A stretch of DNA of 11,004 bases from an uncultured Dysosmobacter sp. (GTDB lineage Bacteria; Bacillota; Clostridia; Oscillospirales; Oscillospiraceae): assembly GCA_934504065.1 (NCBI GenBank), contig CAKSVQ010000071.1, positions 1 through 11,004 of the forward strand. Reading direction: 5' to 3'. Shown in pieces: positions 1-7,051 of this stretch. Position 1 is the first letter of the stretch; each line of letters begins with the position of its first letter. A program made the translations under genes and the position numbers. The notes under the pieces were generated by a model. The model was not told the origin of the DNA. It searched no databases and saw only the letters and a program-made list of their open reading frames with translations.

Positions 1-335
1 GTCAGGTCCATATCCGTTCTTCTTTCAACAACACCATGGTGACTGTCACTGATACTCAGGGCAACGCCATTTCCTGGGCCTCCTCCGGCGGCCTGGGCTT
101 CCGCGGCAGCAAGAAGTCTACTCCGTTCGCTGCCCAGACTGCGGCTGAGACTGCCGCCCGCGCCGCTATGGAACACGGCCTGAAGACCGTCGAGGTCTTC
201 GTCAAGGGCCCCGGCCAGGGCCGTGAGGCTGCTATCCGGGCTCTGCAGGCGGTGGGTCTGGAAGTGACCATGATCAAGGACGTCACTCCCATCCCCCACA
301 ATGGCTGCCGTCCGCCCAAGCGCCGCCGCGTGTAA
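1..335 (+). CDS. rpsK: 30S ribosomal protein S11, 5'-truncated by window
   Basis: Small-subunit protein S11, which sits on the 30S platform next to the 3' end of 16S rRNA. The reading frame is open from base 3 and gives about 110 residues. It begins [11 protein letters not shown] and ends with the conserved basic tail CRPPKRRRV. Bacterial S11 is usually about 130 residues, so roughly 20 N-terminal residues lie outside the window. An internal ATG at 36 is the methionine of the conserved [10 protein letters not shown] segment and not the true start. The [16 protein letters not shown] stretch is typical of the family. It lies 24 bases ahead of rpsD, in the usual alpha-operon order. Confidence 0.97.
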   Translation, partial: QVHIRSSFNNTMVTVTDTQGNAISWASSGGLGFRGSKKSTPFAAQTAAETAARAAMEHGLKTVEVFVKGPGQGREAAIRALQAVGLEVTMIKDVTPIPHNGCRPPKRRRV

Positions 336-359
336 TCAAAAGAGGAGGTAACAAGCAAT

Positions 360-962
360 ATGGCAAAGAATATGCAGCCCATTGCGAAGCGCTGCAAGGC
401 TCTGGGCATCTCTCCTGCCGAAATGGGTTATGCGAAGAAGACCACTAACCGCAACCCCGGCGGCCAGATGCGCAAGAAGAAGAGCGAGTACGGCATTCAG
501 CTGGCTGAAAAGCAGAAGGTCAAGTTCATCTATGGCATTCTGGAAAAGCAGTTCCACGCTTACTATGAGAAGGCTGCCACTGCCCCCGGCAAGACCGGCG
601 ACAACCTGCTGATCCTTGTGGAGCGCCGTCTGGACAACGTGGTGTACCGTCTGGGCTTCGCCGCTACCCGCCGTCAGGCCCGTCAGCTGGTCAGCCACGC
701 CCACTTCACCGTGAACGGCAAGAAGATCAACATTCCTTCCTACATGGTGAAGGCTGGCGATGTGATCGAGGTTGCCGAGAGCAGCCGCTCTTCCGAGCTG
801 TTCAAGCGCCTGACTGGCGAGAACGCGCCCATGACGCTGCTGCCTGCATGGCTGGAGCGCGAGAAGAACGCCCTGAAGGGCACTGTGGCTCACCTTCCTG
901 CCCGCGAGGAGATCGACACTCCTGTGGAGGAGCACCTCATCGTCGAGTTGTACTCCAAGTAA
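360..962 (+). CDS. rpsD: 30S ribosomal protein S4
   Basis: S4 is a primary 16S rRNA binding protein that starts assembly of the 30S body; in several bacteria it also represses its own operon. The 200-residue length is normal. The N-terminal half carries the S4 assembly domain (for example [14 protein letters not shown]). An S4 RNA-binding fold follows at about residues 94-155 ([20 protein letters not shown], then [20 protein letters not shown]). The N-terminal region has a single cysteine (C12) and none of the paired CxxC of the zinc-binding S4 type, so this is the zinc-free form. The start is fixed by AGAGGAGG about 10 bases upstream. A 92-base spacer with a small hairpin separates it from rpoA. 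Confidence 0.97.
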   Translation: MAKNMQPIAKRCKALGISPAEMGYAKKTTNRNPGGQMRKKKSEYGIQLAEKQKVKFIYGILEKQFHAYYEKAATAPGKTGDNLLILVERRLDNVVYRLGFAATRRQARQLVSHAHFTVNGKKINIPSYMVKAGDVIEVAESSRSSELFKRLTGENAPMTLLPAWLEREKNALKGTVAHLPAREEIDTPVEEHLIVELYSK

Positions 963-1003
963 TCGGGAGGATACCCTCGAAGAATGGTACGAACTGCAAG
1001 CGG

Positions 1004-1022
1004 CGCGCGGCTTAGCCGCGTG
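1004..1022 (+). other. GC-rich stem-loop in the rpsD-rpoA spacer
   Basis: Bases 1006-1011 (cgcggc) and 1015-1020 (gccgcg) pair perfectly around the loop tta, and two more pairs, one of them G-U, extend the stem to eight. No U-tract follows, so it is not an intrinsic terminator. It ends 18 bases before the rpoA ribosome binding site. A role in mRNA processing or stability is only inferred. Confidence 0.5.
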
Positions 1023-1054
1023 ACTGCAATGAGAAGATGAAGGAGGGTAACCGC

Positions 1055-2005
1055 ATGATCGAAATTGAAAAGCCCCAGATCGAGTGTATTGAAACGCCGG
1101 GCGACGTGACGTACGGCAAGTATGTCGTGGAGCCGCTGGAGCGTGGCTATGGCACGACGTTGGGCAACGCACTTCGCCGCATTATGCTGTCCTCTCTGCC
1201 GGGCACCGCGCCGACCACCATCAAGATCGCTGGTGTCCAGCATGAGTTTTCCACCATCCCCGGCGTGAAGGAGGATGTGACGGAGATCGTCCTGAACATC
1301 AAGGGCCTGCTGACCAAGCTGCACAGCGAGTCTGTGAAGACGGTTTATATCGAAGCGGTTGGCCCCTGCAAGGTCACGGCCGGCGACATCAAGGCGGACG
1401 GTGAAGTCGAGATCCTCAATCCCGATATGCACATCGCCACGCTGGACAACGGTGCGACCCTGAATATGGAGATCACGCTGTCCCATGGCCGCGGCTATGT
1501 GCCCGCTGACCGCAACAAGCCCCAGCAGAACGTGATCGGCACGATTGCTGTGGACTCCATTTACACACCTGTGTACAAGGTCAACTACACGGTCGAGCCC
1601 ACCCGCGTGGGCGCTTCCAGCGACTTCGACAAGCTGACGCTGGAGGTTTGGACCGATGGCACGATTTCTGCCCGGGACGCTGTGTCTCTGGGCGCGAAGA
1701 TTCTGTGCGACCACTTTACCCTCTTTACCGACCTCTCTGAAAACGTGGGCAGCAAGCCCACTGTGGTGGAGAAGGCGGAGGCCCAGCGGGATAAGGTGCT
1801 GGAAATGACCATCGAAGAGCTGGATCTCTCTGTTCGCAGCTTCAACTGCCTCAAGCGTGCCAACATCAACACCGTGGAGGATCTGATCTCCAAGACGGAG
1901 GACGAAATGATGAAGGTGCGCAATCTGGGTCGCAAGTCTCTGGAAGAGGTCATCAATAAGCTGGCTATGATGGGACTGCATCTGGCTGACGAAGAAAACA
2001 ACTGA
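1055..2005 (+). CDS. rpoA: DNA-directed RNA polymerase subunit alpha
   Basis: Alpha subunit of RNA polymerase. The N-terminal domain dimerises and scaffolds beta and beta'. The C-terminal domain binds UP elements and activators. The product is 316 residues, a normal length. The N-terminal domain includes the conserved [19 protein letters not shown] segment. The C-terminal domain (about 250-312) has [12 protein letters not shown] and [12 protein letters not shown], matching the helix-hairpin-helix DNA-binding part of the family. I chose the ATG at 1055 (MIEIEKPQ) because AGGAGGG at 1041-1047 lies seven bases before it. An in-frame ATG at 1037 lies upstream of that site and would have none of its own. 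It lies between rpsD and rplQ as in most Firmicutes. Confidence 0.98.
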   Translation: MIEIEKPQIECIETPGDVTYGKYVVEPLERGYGTTLGNALRRIMLSSLPGTAPTTIKIAGVQHEFSTIPGVKEDVTEIVLNIKGLLTKLHSESVKTVYIEAVGPCKVTAGDIKADGEVEILNPDMHIATLDNGATLNMEITLSHGRGYVPADRNKPQQNVIGTIAVDSIYTPVYKVNYTVEPTRVGASSDFDKLTLEVWTDGTISARDAVSLGAKILCDHFTLFTDLSENVGSKPTVVEKAEAQRDKVLEMTIEELDLSVRSFNCLKRANINTVEDLISKTEDEMMKVRNLGRKSLEEVINKLAMMGLHLADEENN

Positions 2006-2012
2006 TTCTGAT

Positions 2013-2027
2013 GCCGGCGCTGCCGGC
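2013..2027 (+). other. GC-rich stem-loop in the rpoA-rplQ spacer
   Basis: Two copies of the self-complementary hexamer gccggc (2013-2018 and 2022-2027) can pair around the loop gct. There is no U-tract. It lies 8 bases after the rpoA stop codon and about 16 bases before the rplQ AGGAGG. It resembles the hairpin in the spacer before rpoA in size, loop length and placement. Confidence 0.45.
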
Positions 2028-2057
2028 TGACCAAATCCTAACAAGGAGGAAATCGAA

Positions 2058-2402
2058 ATGCCCGGAACTCGCAAACTCGGCAAGACCACTGACCAGCGCA
2101 TGGCGATGCTGCGTCAGCAGGTCACGGATTTCCTGGACAACGGAAAGATGGAGACCACCGTCACCCGTGCCAAGGAGATCAAGCCTCTGGCTGAAAAGAT
2201 GATCACGCTGGGTAAGAAGAGCGATCTGGCTGCCTATCGGCAGGCCATGAGCTTCATCACCCGCGAGGATGTCTGCAAGAAGCTGTTCAAGGAGATCGCT
2301 CCCACCTATGCGGAGCGTAATGGCGGCTATACCCGCATCGTCCGCACTGGCGTTCGCCGCGGCGACGCTGCTGAGACTGCCATCATCGAACTGGTGAAGT
2401 AA
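2058..2402 (+). CDS. rplQ: 50S ribosomal protein L17
   Basis: L17 is a large-subunit protein near the peptide exit tunnel and the last gene of the alpha operon in most bacteria. The 114-residue product has the compact bacterial length. The family N-terminus [18 protein letters not shown] is present, followed by [20 protein letters not shown] and the C-terminal [18 protein letters not shown] segment. AAGGAGG at about 2043-2049 supports the ATG at 2058. A 17-bp terminator begins 22 bases after the stop codon, marking the operon end. Confidence 0.97.
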   Translation: MPGTRKLGKTTDQRMAMLRQQVTDFLDNGKMETTVTRAKEIKPLAEKMITLGKKSDLAAYRQAMSFITREDVCKKLFKEIAPTYAERNGGYTRIVRTGVRRGDAAETAIIELVK

Positions 2403-2423
2403 GACAGCCTGACAGCCTGATTC

Positions 2424-2469
2424 AAAAGCCCTTTGCAATGTGTACCTAGGCTCATTGCAAAGGGCTTTT
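2424..2469 (+). terminator. Strong terminator of the alpha operon, probably bidirectional
   Basis: The arms 2424-2440 and 2453-2469 are perfectly complementary over 17 bp (core agccctttgcaatg), with a 12-base loop. The right arm ends in a T-run that continues to 2470. The left arm begins with four A, so the minus-strand copy also ends in U. It can therefore stop both rplQ transcription and the converging gene at 2592-3053. Confidence 0.9.
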
Positions 2470-2591
2470 TGATATTCTTTTTGCGGCGGAGTTTGTTAAA
2501 CGATAAGACAAACCGTATTTTTCTGTATATAAACTACGAATCGTATTGAAATTTGACGGCGGTGCAGCCCGTTTTGGCGAAAGCGCCGCGC

Positions 2592-3053
2592 TCACTTTTC
2601 CGTGCTGTCCCGCAGCAGCGGCTCCTGAAAGCCATCCGCGCCGGGGCAGCAGACATCGCCTGCCACAGGCAGGTCCTCGCAGAGATAGAGGTTCAGCTGC
2701 ACGCCCTGCGGGTGCTCCGGGTAGTTGATAACTGCATAGGTGAAGCGGGAAACGGGCTTTCCAAGGCAGGTGGAAAGGTCAAAGCCTTGCGGGATCTGCA
2801 TCGCGTTGTAATCGAGATAAGCTTGGGTCAGCGGATCGGGCAGCAGGAATTGCAGCGTTTCCACAGGCTCCGGCTCCACCTCCCACCCCAGTGATTGCAG
2901 ATATTCTATGCGGGCGGCATTATCGGTCAGCAGCGGCTGTTGGGGCTTCTCGTCCGGCAGATTTCCCACAAGGACGATGAGCACTGCCATGACAACGCCC
3001 ATGGCGATAACCGCAGCCGCCGCTTTCTTTCGGGAAAGCGTCCAAATAAACAT
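2592..3053 (-). CDS. DUF4830-like membrane-anchored protein
   Basis: This is a 153-residue protein of unknown function. The start at 3053 (MFIWTLSRKK) is chosen because the minus strand has AGGAGGG about seven bases upstream; the frame stays open further upstream but without a ribosome binding site. Basic residues at 8-10 precede one hydrophobic segment at about 11-30 (AAAAVIAMGVVMAVLIVLVG), which suggests an N-terminal anchor with the rest outside the cell. The exported part contains ARIEYLQSLGWEVEPEPVE, then GFDLSTCLGKPVSRFTYAVINYP, then LPVAGDVCC near the end. That pattern of a 'YL..LGWEV' start, a 'GFDL..Y/C.GK' middle and a late 'GDV' resembles my memory of DUF4830 proteins of Clostridia. 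The match is from memory and unsearched. It diverges from the pseudouridine synthase gene, and the 83-bp spacer shows no clear promoter for either. Confidence 0.75.
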   Translation of the reverse strand: MFIWTLSRKKAAAAVIAMGVVMAVLIVLVGNLPDEKPQQPLLTDNAARIEYLQSLGWEVEPEPVETLQFLLPDPLTQAYLDYNAMQIPQGFDLSTCLGKPVSRFTYAVINYPEHPQGVQLNLYLCEDLPVAGDVCCPGADGFQEPLLRDSTEK

Positions 3054-3136
3054 CGGTGATCCCTCCTGCCATTTTCTATTCACTTTTTCGGAAGAATATG
3101 ATACCTTGTTAATACATAAGGGCAGAGGAAAGGAAG

Positions 3137-3871
3137 TTGACAAGGGTGGAAACACAACGGCTGGATAAAATCATCGCTTCCACAGGCAAGTGGTCGCGCC
3201 GGGAGGTAAAGCTGCTGGTGCGTCAGGGGCGAGTGCTGCTTGACGGCGTGCCTGCCCGCTCTGCGGAGGAAAAGACGGACCCGGAGACGGCGGAGATCAC
3301 CGTGAACGGGGAAGTGCTGACCTACCGCCGCTATACGTGGATCATGCTGAATAAGCCTGCCGGATACCTTTCCGCCACGGAGGATGGCCGGGGGGCTACG
3401 GTGATCGACCTGCTGCCGGACGAACTGAAGCGGCTGGACCTCTTTCCGGTGGGGCGGCTGGATAAGGACACGGAGGGCTTGCTGCTGCTGACCAATGAAG
3501 GCGCTTTGGCCCACGACCTGCTCTCGCCCCGCCATCACGTGGAGAAGGTGTATTATGCTCGGGTGACGGGCCGTTTGACGGAAGCAGACTGTCAGGCTTT
3601 TGCGGCGGGGATCACGTTGGAGGACGGTCTGCACTGCCAGAGCGCAGGGCTGGTCATCCTTTCCACCGGGGAAGAGAGCGAGGCTCACGTGACACTGCGG
3701 GAGGGGAAATTCCATCAGGTCAAGCGGATGCTGGCCTTTTGCGGCAAGCCTGTCACCTATCTGGAGCGGGTAAAAATGGGCAATTTGACCTTAGATACGG
3801 CGCTTGTACGGGGAGAATACCGCTTTTTGACCCCTGCGGAGATCGAGGACCTGCGCAGGATTTCACGTTGA
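3137..3871 (+). CDS. RsuA/RluB/RluE/RluF-type pseudouridine synthase
   Basis: Converts a specific uridine in ribosomal RNA to pseudouridine; whether the target is 16S or 23S rRNA cannot be told from sequence. An N-terminal S4 RNA-binding domain spans about residues 8-60 (RLDKIIASTGKWSRREVKLL). The catalytic domain follows, with LNKPAGYLSA at 71-80 and the active-site motif GRLDKDTEGLLLLTNEG, in which D109 is the expected nucleophile. The late motif EGKFHQVKRML is also a family hallmark. The length (about 240 residues) is normal. The start is not certain: TTG at 3137 has AGAGG eight bases upstream, while GTG at 3146 (VETQRLDK) has AGGAAG nine bases upstream. The gene appears monocistronic. An AT-rich hairpin follows 18 bases after its stop. 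Confidence 0.9.
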   Translation: MTRVETQRLDKIIASTGKWSRREVKLLVRQGRVLLDGVPARSAEEKTDPETAEITVNGEVLTYRRYTWIMLNKPAGYLSATEDGRGATVIDLLPDELKRLDLFPVGRLDKDTEGLLLLTNEGALAHDLLSPRHHVEKVYYARVTGRLTEADCQAFAAGITLEDGLHCQSAGLVILSTGEESEAHVTLREGKFHQVKRMLAFCGKPVTYLERVKMGNLTLDTALVRGEYRFLTPAEIEDLRRISR

Positions 3872-3889
3872 TTTGGAAAAAGACGAAAC

Positions 3890-3921
3890 TTCAACAAAAA
3901 AGCGGGAACTTTTTTGTTGAA
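3890..3921 (+). terminator. AT-rich perfect hairpin after the pseudouridine synthase gene
   Basis: ttcaacaaaaaag (3890-3902) pairs perfectly with cttttttgttgaa (3909-3921) around a six-base loop. The U-rich part lies inside the stem and no extra U-tract follows, so it is an unusual terminator. It may still stop transcription between the upstream gene and the promoter at 3937. Confidence 0.5.
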
Positions 3922-3936
3922 AAGAGAAAGAACATC

Positions 3937-3965
3937 TTGCATTTTGCCGAAACTACCGATATAAT
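3937..3965 (+). promoter_or_regulatory. Sigma-A type promoter for the PucR/CdaR-family gene
   Basis: TTGCAT at 3937-3942 and TATAAT at 3960-3965 are separated by exactly 17 bases. The -10 hexamer is a full consensus match and the -35 has four of six bases. Transcription would start near 3972, leaving a leader of about 55 bases before the ATG at 4027. Confidence 0.8.
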
Positions 3966-4026
3966 ATAGGCATTGACAATTTACACAAAGAATTTAACGT
4001 GAGACGACAGATGGAGGAGGACGACC

Positions 4027-5118
4027 ATGTCTGGGAGAATTTTTCAAAACGTGGTGCTGCAGCTCAAAGAGAATACGGATCGAACTGTCGGTGTGATCGA
4101 TGGGGAAGGTATCGTGATCGCTTGCAGCGAACTGTCCATGATCGGCCAGCGCTGGGCGGAGTATGTGGCGGTGGTGAACAACGCCGCAGGAAGCATGGTC
4201 TCGTCCGAGGGGAAGACCTTCAAGGCGCTCAACGGCTGGGGCAATCAGTTCGACTATGCCGCCTTTGCCTTTGGTGACAACGAGGTCAGCAAGACGGTCT
4301 GTTCCATGGCAACGGTGGCGCTGAACGCGGCCAAGTCCTATTATGAGGAAAAGCATGACCGGGGCTCCTTCATCAAAGACATTATCTCGGATAATATCAT
4401 GCTGGGCGATATTTATATGCGGGCCAAGGAGCTGCGGGTCACGGCGGATGTGGCCCGAGGCGTGTTCGTGGTGCGCTCGCTGAAAAAAGGGGAGTCGGTG
4501 CCCACTGATGTGGTGCAGACTTTATTCCCGGACCGCCAGAATGACTTTGTGCTCAGTGTTGGTGAGGGGGATGTGGTGCTGATCCACCAGATGCCCGACG
4601 CCACCGGGATCAAGGAACTCAACAAGATCGCCGCCTCCATCGAAGAAGCTCTCCGCTCCGGCAGTGAGAGCACGGTAGTGGTCGGTGTGGGCACGGTGGC
4701 CACCCATCTGCGAGATCTGGCCAAGAGCTATAAGGAGGCCCAGATCGCCATTGAGGTCGGCAAGGTCTTTGACACCGAGAAATACGTCATCAATTATGAA
4801 AATCTGGGTATCGGCCGCCTGATTTATCAGCTGCCCACCACGCTTTGCGAAATGTTCTTGCAGGAAGTGTTCAAAAAGAACCCCATTGACGCGCTGGACA
4901 AGGAGACACTGTTCACCATCCACAAGTTCTTTGAAAACAACCTGAACGTTTCCGAGACGGCCCGCAAGCTGTTTGTCCACCGCAACACGCTGGTCTACCG
5001 TCTGGAAAAGATCAAGAAGCTCACGGGGCTGGACCTGCGGGAGTTTGACGACGCCATCACGTTCAAGGTCGCTCTGATGGTCAAGAAGTACCTGACCAGC
5101 CGCGGGATCGATTCCTGA
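4027..5118 (+). CDS. PucR/CdaR-family transcriptional regulator
   Basis: A 363-residue cytoplasmic DNA-binding regulator. The C-terminal part (about 295-356) is the PucR-type helix-turn-helix domain. It reads ENNLNVSETARKLFVHRNTL, followed by VYRLEKIKKLTGLDLREFDD, which is the signature of CdaR and PucR relatives. Residues of about 1-125 form an N-terminal sensor region (VGVIDGEGIVIACSEL). The middle (about 140-270) fits the GGDEF-like CdaR domain. CdaR responds to sugar diacids in E. coli and PucR to purine catabolism in Bacillus. Neither ligand can be assigned here because no catabolic genes are adjacent. The start is supported by GGAGGA five to ten bases upstream. It has its own promoter at 3937-3965 and converges on the lipoprotein gene, so it is a single-gene unit. 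Confidence 0.88.
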   Translation: MSGRIFQNVVLQLKENTDRTVGVIDGEGIVIACSELSMIGQRWAEYVAVVNNAAGSMVSSEGKTFKALNGWGNQFDYAAFAFGDNEVSKTVCSMATVALNAAKSYYEEKHDRGSFIKDIISDNIMLGDIYMRAKELRVTADVARGVFVVRSLKKGESVPTDVVQTLFPDRQNDFVLSVGEGDVVLIHQMPDATGIKELNKIAASIEEALRSGSESTVVVGVGTVATHLRDLAKSYKEAQIAIEVGKVFDTEKYVINYENLGIGRLIYQLPTTLCEMFLQEVFKKNPIDALDKETLFTIHKFFENNLNVSETARKLFVHRNTLVYRLEKIKKLTGLDLREFDDAITFKVALMVKKYLTSRGIDS

Positions 5119-5146
5119 AGCAAAGAAAGAGCGGCATTACATCTGT

Positions 5147-5192
5147 AAAAAAAGAAGCCGGGGCTCAACGAAAGCTGAGGACCCGGCTTCTT
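5147..5192 (-). terminator. Hairpin terminator between converging genes, stronger on the minus strand
   Basis: aagaagccggg (5152-5162) pairs with cccggcttctt (5182-5192) over 11 bp. A smaller inner stem ctca/tgag is capped by a GAAA loop. On the minus strand the hairpin is followed by seven U (A-run 5147-5153), so it is a textbook terminator for the lipoprotein gene. On the plus strand only a short U-run lies in the stem, so termination of the regulator transcript is probably weaker. Confidence 0.85.
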
Positions 5193-5202
5193 GCTGTAAG
5201 GC

Positions 5203-6990
5203 TTACTTCACATACCAGCCCAGCACCTTTTTGTGGGGCTCGGTAAAGTCGCCCAAAGCAATGTCCATGCCGATCTCGAAGGCGCGGCTCCATGGGAAGC
5301 GGTAGTTTTCCAGTGCGATGCCGCCCCAGCCCCGCTCGGCATAAGGGGAGAGGGAAGAGATCAGGTTGCTCCGCTCTAAGTTTTGCAGCACGTCCGCCGC
5401 CTGCTGGTCCATTCGCTGGGTCAGCAGGTCGGTCACGCGGGCAATATCGATGGCGGGCTGATAGAAGTTGTTGGCATTGCCGCCCAGTTCATCCCGGACG
5501 CAGGCGGCCACATCCTCCCGCACCACATTGCGGTAGCAGAAGTCCTTGACGATGCTGTCCGCCAGTGTGCGGGCAAAGGCGCGCTCTGTCTCCGGTGTTT
5601 CACCGCCGTTTTGCAGGAAGGCGTAGCGGGCGATGCCGTGGCTCAAAGCTGTTCCGGTGACGATGGCCATGTCCAGAAATCCGGCGTAGCTTAAAAGCCA
5701 GCCAAGTTCCGCCTTTTCCGTCAGTGCGTCGTGAAAAGCGGTGCCGTAACGGTTGTTGCCCGCGTCCAAAAGGATCACAGGGCGGTTACTTTTCCGGCAG
5801 GCGGAAAGGTCCTGAAGCAGGGCGTTATAGTAGTCAGCCTTGCGGCCTTCCTCGGCAGGTTGGGTCAGAACCAGCAGCTGCAAGTCGGCCTCTTCGGCCT
5901 CCCGCAGGCCGAAGAAAGCTAAATGGTCCTCCACGATCTGCGTCAGGGGCTGATAGTCGTAAATGCAGGCGGGCTGGTCCTCTGTGCTGCCGTAATATCG
6001 CACGGCGATCTCCGCCCCCTGCCAGCTGCTCTCCTCCAGATACAGCTTTGTGACCGCCTTGAAAGCCAGATCGTCCACGCCGGAGAGCAGCGCGTCCCCC
6101 TCACGCAGCAGACTGCGCAGGTAAGTGATCTCGTTTTTCTGAATACAGTTTTCCTCCGAGGAATCGTCGATGCCGATGAGGACGTGCATGTTTCCGGCTT
6201 GCAGCGCCGTCAATGTCCGCATGGCCGCGTCAGAAAGCTCCAGCTTCCGGGAGCGGGCGGACAGATATTCCGTGACCCGTCCCTCTGTCAGTTCAAAGTC
6301 TGCAAAGGGGATGGGGTTTCCATCCGCTCCCAGTCGATAGGCGCTCTCCACGCCGGAAAGCGTCAGGGCTTCGCCGGACACCTCTGCCCGGGGCTGCGCG
6401 CCGTAAGCCCGCAAGGCGTCGTAATCCTCCACCGTGCCGCCTGCGTATCCCACTGTGGGGGCAAGGCGCATCACGCTGTCCAGAAGCCAGACCTGATTGT
6501 CCGGGTCGGCCGCCAGCGTCTGCAAAAGTGCGTCCAGCAGGGCAAACTCCGTCCATTCCACCTGCTCGCCGCTGTCCGGGTCCGGCAGCGTCACGGCTTC
6601 ATGGGCGGACATGGCGCGGGCGTTTACCAGCCCGCCGGAGAGCAGCTGGTCCAGCGAGAGAATGTAGCGGTCGCAGCCCGCCGCCTCCTGCTCCATGACC
6701 CAGTCATACAGCGCGCCCCGGTCGCCGGACTGAGTGCCGTTTGCGTTCAGGGGCTGGCCGTCCAGCTGGGTGCGGTAAAGGTCCGCCTCCGGCATTTGCA
6801 GGGCATACCCCAGAGAGTCCGCCAGATACTCCACCCGCTCCACATTGTCGGGGCGGTCGTCCAGCGGTACGTAGGCGACCTCTGCCCCTGCGGGGGCGGG
6901 CTCCTGCGGCTGCGGCTCTGTCCGCTGTACGCCGCAGCCCGTCAGCATGGCTGCGGCCAGCGCCGCCGCGATGATCTGTTTTTTCATCAT
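5203..6990 (-). CDS. DUF4127 family lipoprotein
   Basis: A 595-residue exported protein of unknown function. The first 19 residues form a lipoprotein signal peptide: MMKKQ, a hydrophobic run, then the lipobox LTGC with C19 as the lipidated residue. A short proline/glutamate-rich linker (20-36) follows. The mature part opens with VAYVPLDDRPDNVERVEYLA, which matches the DUF4127 hallmark 'YVPLDDRP.N'. It continues with YILSLDQLLSGGLVNAR, matching the family's 'SLD.LL.GGL..SR' segment. Later parts include GIDDSSEEN and VILLDAGNNRYGTAF. I recall no established activity for the family. AGGAG lies five bases before the first ATG and eight before the second (6987), so the second may be used. It stands alone between two terminators. 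Confidence 0.88.
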   Translation of the reverse strand: MMKKQIIAAALAAAMLTGCGVQRTEPQPQEPAPAGAEVAYVPLDDRPDNVERVEYLADSLGYALQMPEADLYRTQLDGQPLNANGTQSGDRGALYDWVMEQEAAGCDRYILSLDQLLSGGLVNARAMSAHEAVTLPDPDSGEQVEWTEFALLDALLQTLAADPDNQVWLLDSVMRLAPTVGYAGGTVEDYDALRAYGAQPRAEVSGEALTLSGVESAYRLGADGNPIPFADFELTEGRVTEYLSARSRKLELSDAAMRTLTALQAGNMHVLIGIDDSSEENCIQKNEITYLRSLLREGDALLSGVDDLAFKAVTKLYLEESSWQGAEIAVRYYGSTEDQPACIYDYQPLTQIVEDHLAFFGLREAEEADLQLLVLTQPAEEGRKADYYNALLQDLSACRKSNRPVILLDAGNNRYGTAFHDALTEKAELGWLLSYAGFLDMAIVTGTALSHGIARYAFLQNGGETPETERAFARTLADSIVKDFCYRNVVREDVAACVRDELGGNANNFYQPAIDIARVTDLLTQRMDQQAADVLQNLERSNLISSLSPYAERGWGGIALENYRFPWSRAFEIGMDIALGDFTEPHKKVLGWYVK

Positions 6991-7005
6991 AGATTCTCCT
7001 GTTGA

Positions 7006-7034
7006 AAAAAGCGCCGCATTTTGCGGCGCTTTTT
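7006..7034 (-). terminator. Terminator of the dnaX-ybaB unit
   Basis: gcgccgca (7011-7018) and tgcggcgc (7022-7029) pair perfectly around a three-base loop. Flanking A5 and T5 extend the stem to 13 bp. On the minus strand the hairpin ends in a U-run (six A at 7005-7010 on the plus strand). It lies 17 bases after the ybaB stop codon and just before the lipoprotein ribosome binding site, so the lipoprotein gene needs its own promoter or read-through. Confidence 0.88.
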
Positions 7035-7051
7035 ATGGCTTATGGTTTAAC

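Noticed and set aside
890..2101. 403-codon open frame on the minus strand opposite rpoA
   Set aside because: Shadow of rpsD and rpoA; codon bias of the GC-rich genes keeps the opposite strand open.
2403..2418. Tandem duplication gacagcct x2 after the rplQ stop
   Set aside because: Only two 8-base units; no reason to treat it as a functional repeat.
5923..7005. 360-codon open frame on the plus strand opposite the lipoprotein gene
   Set aside because: GC-rich antisense shadow of a well-supported gene with a lipobox and family motifs; its product has no recognisable domain.
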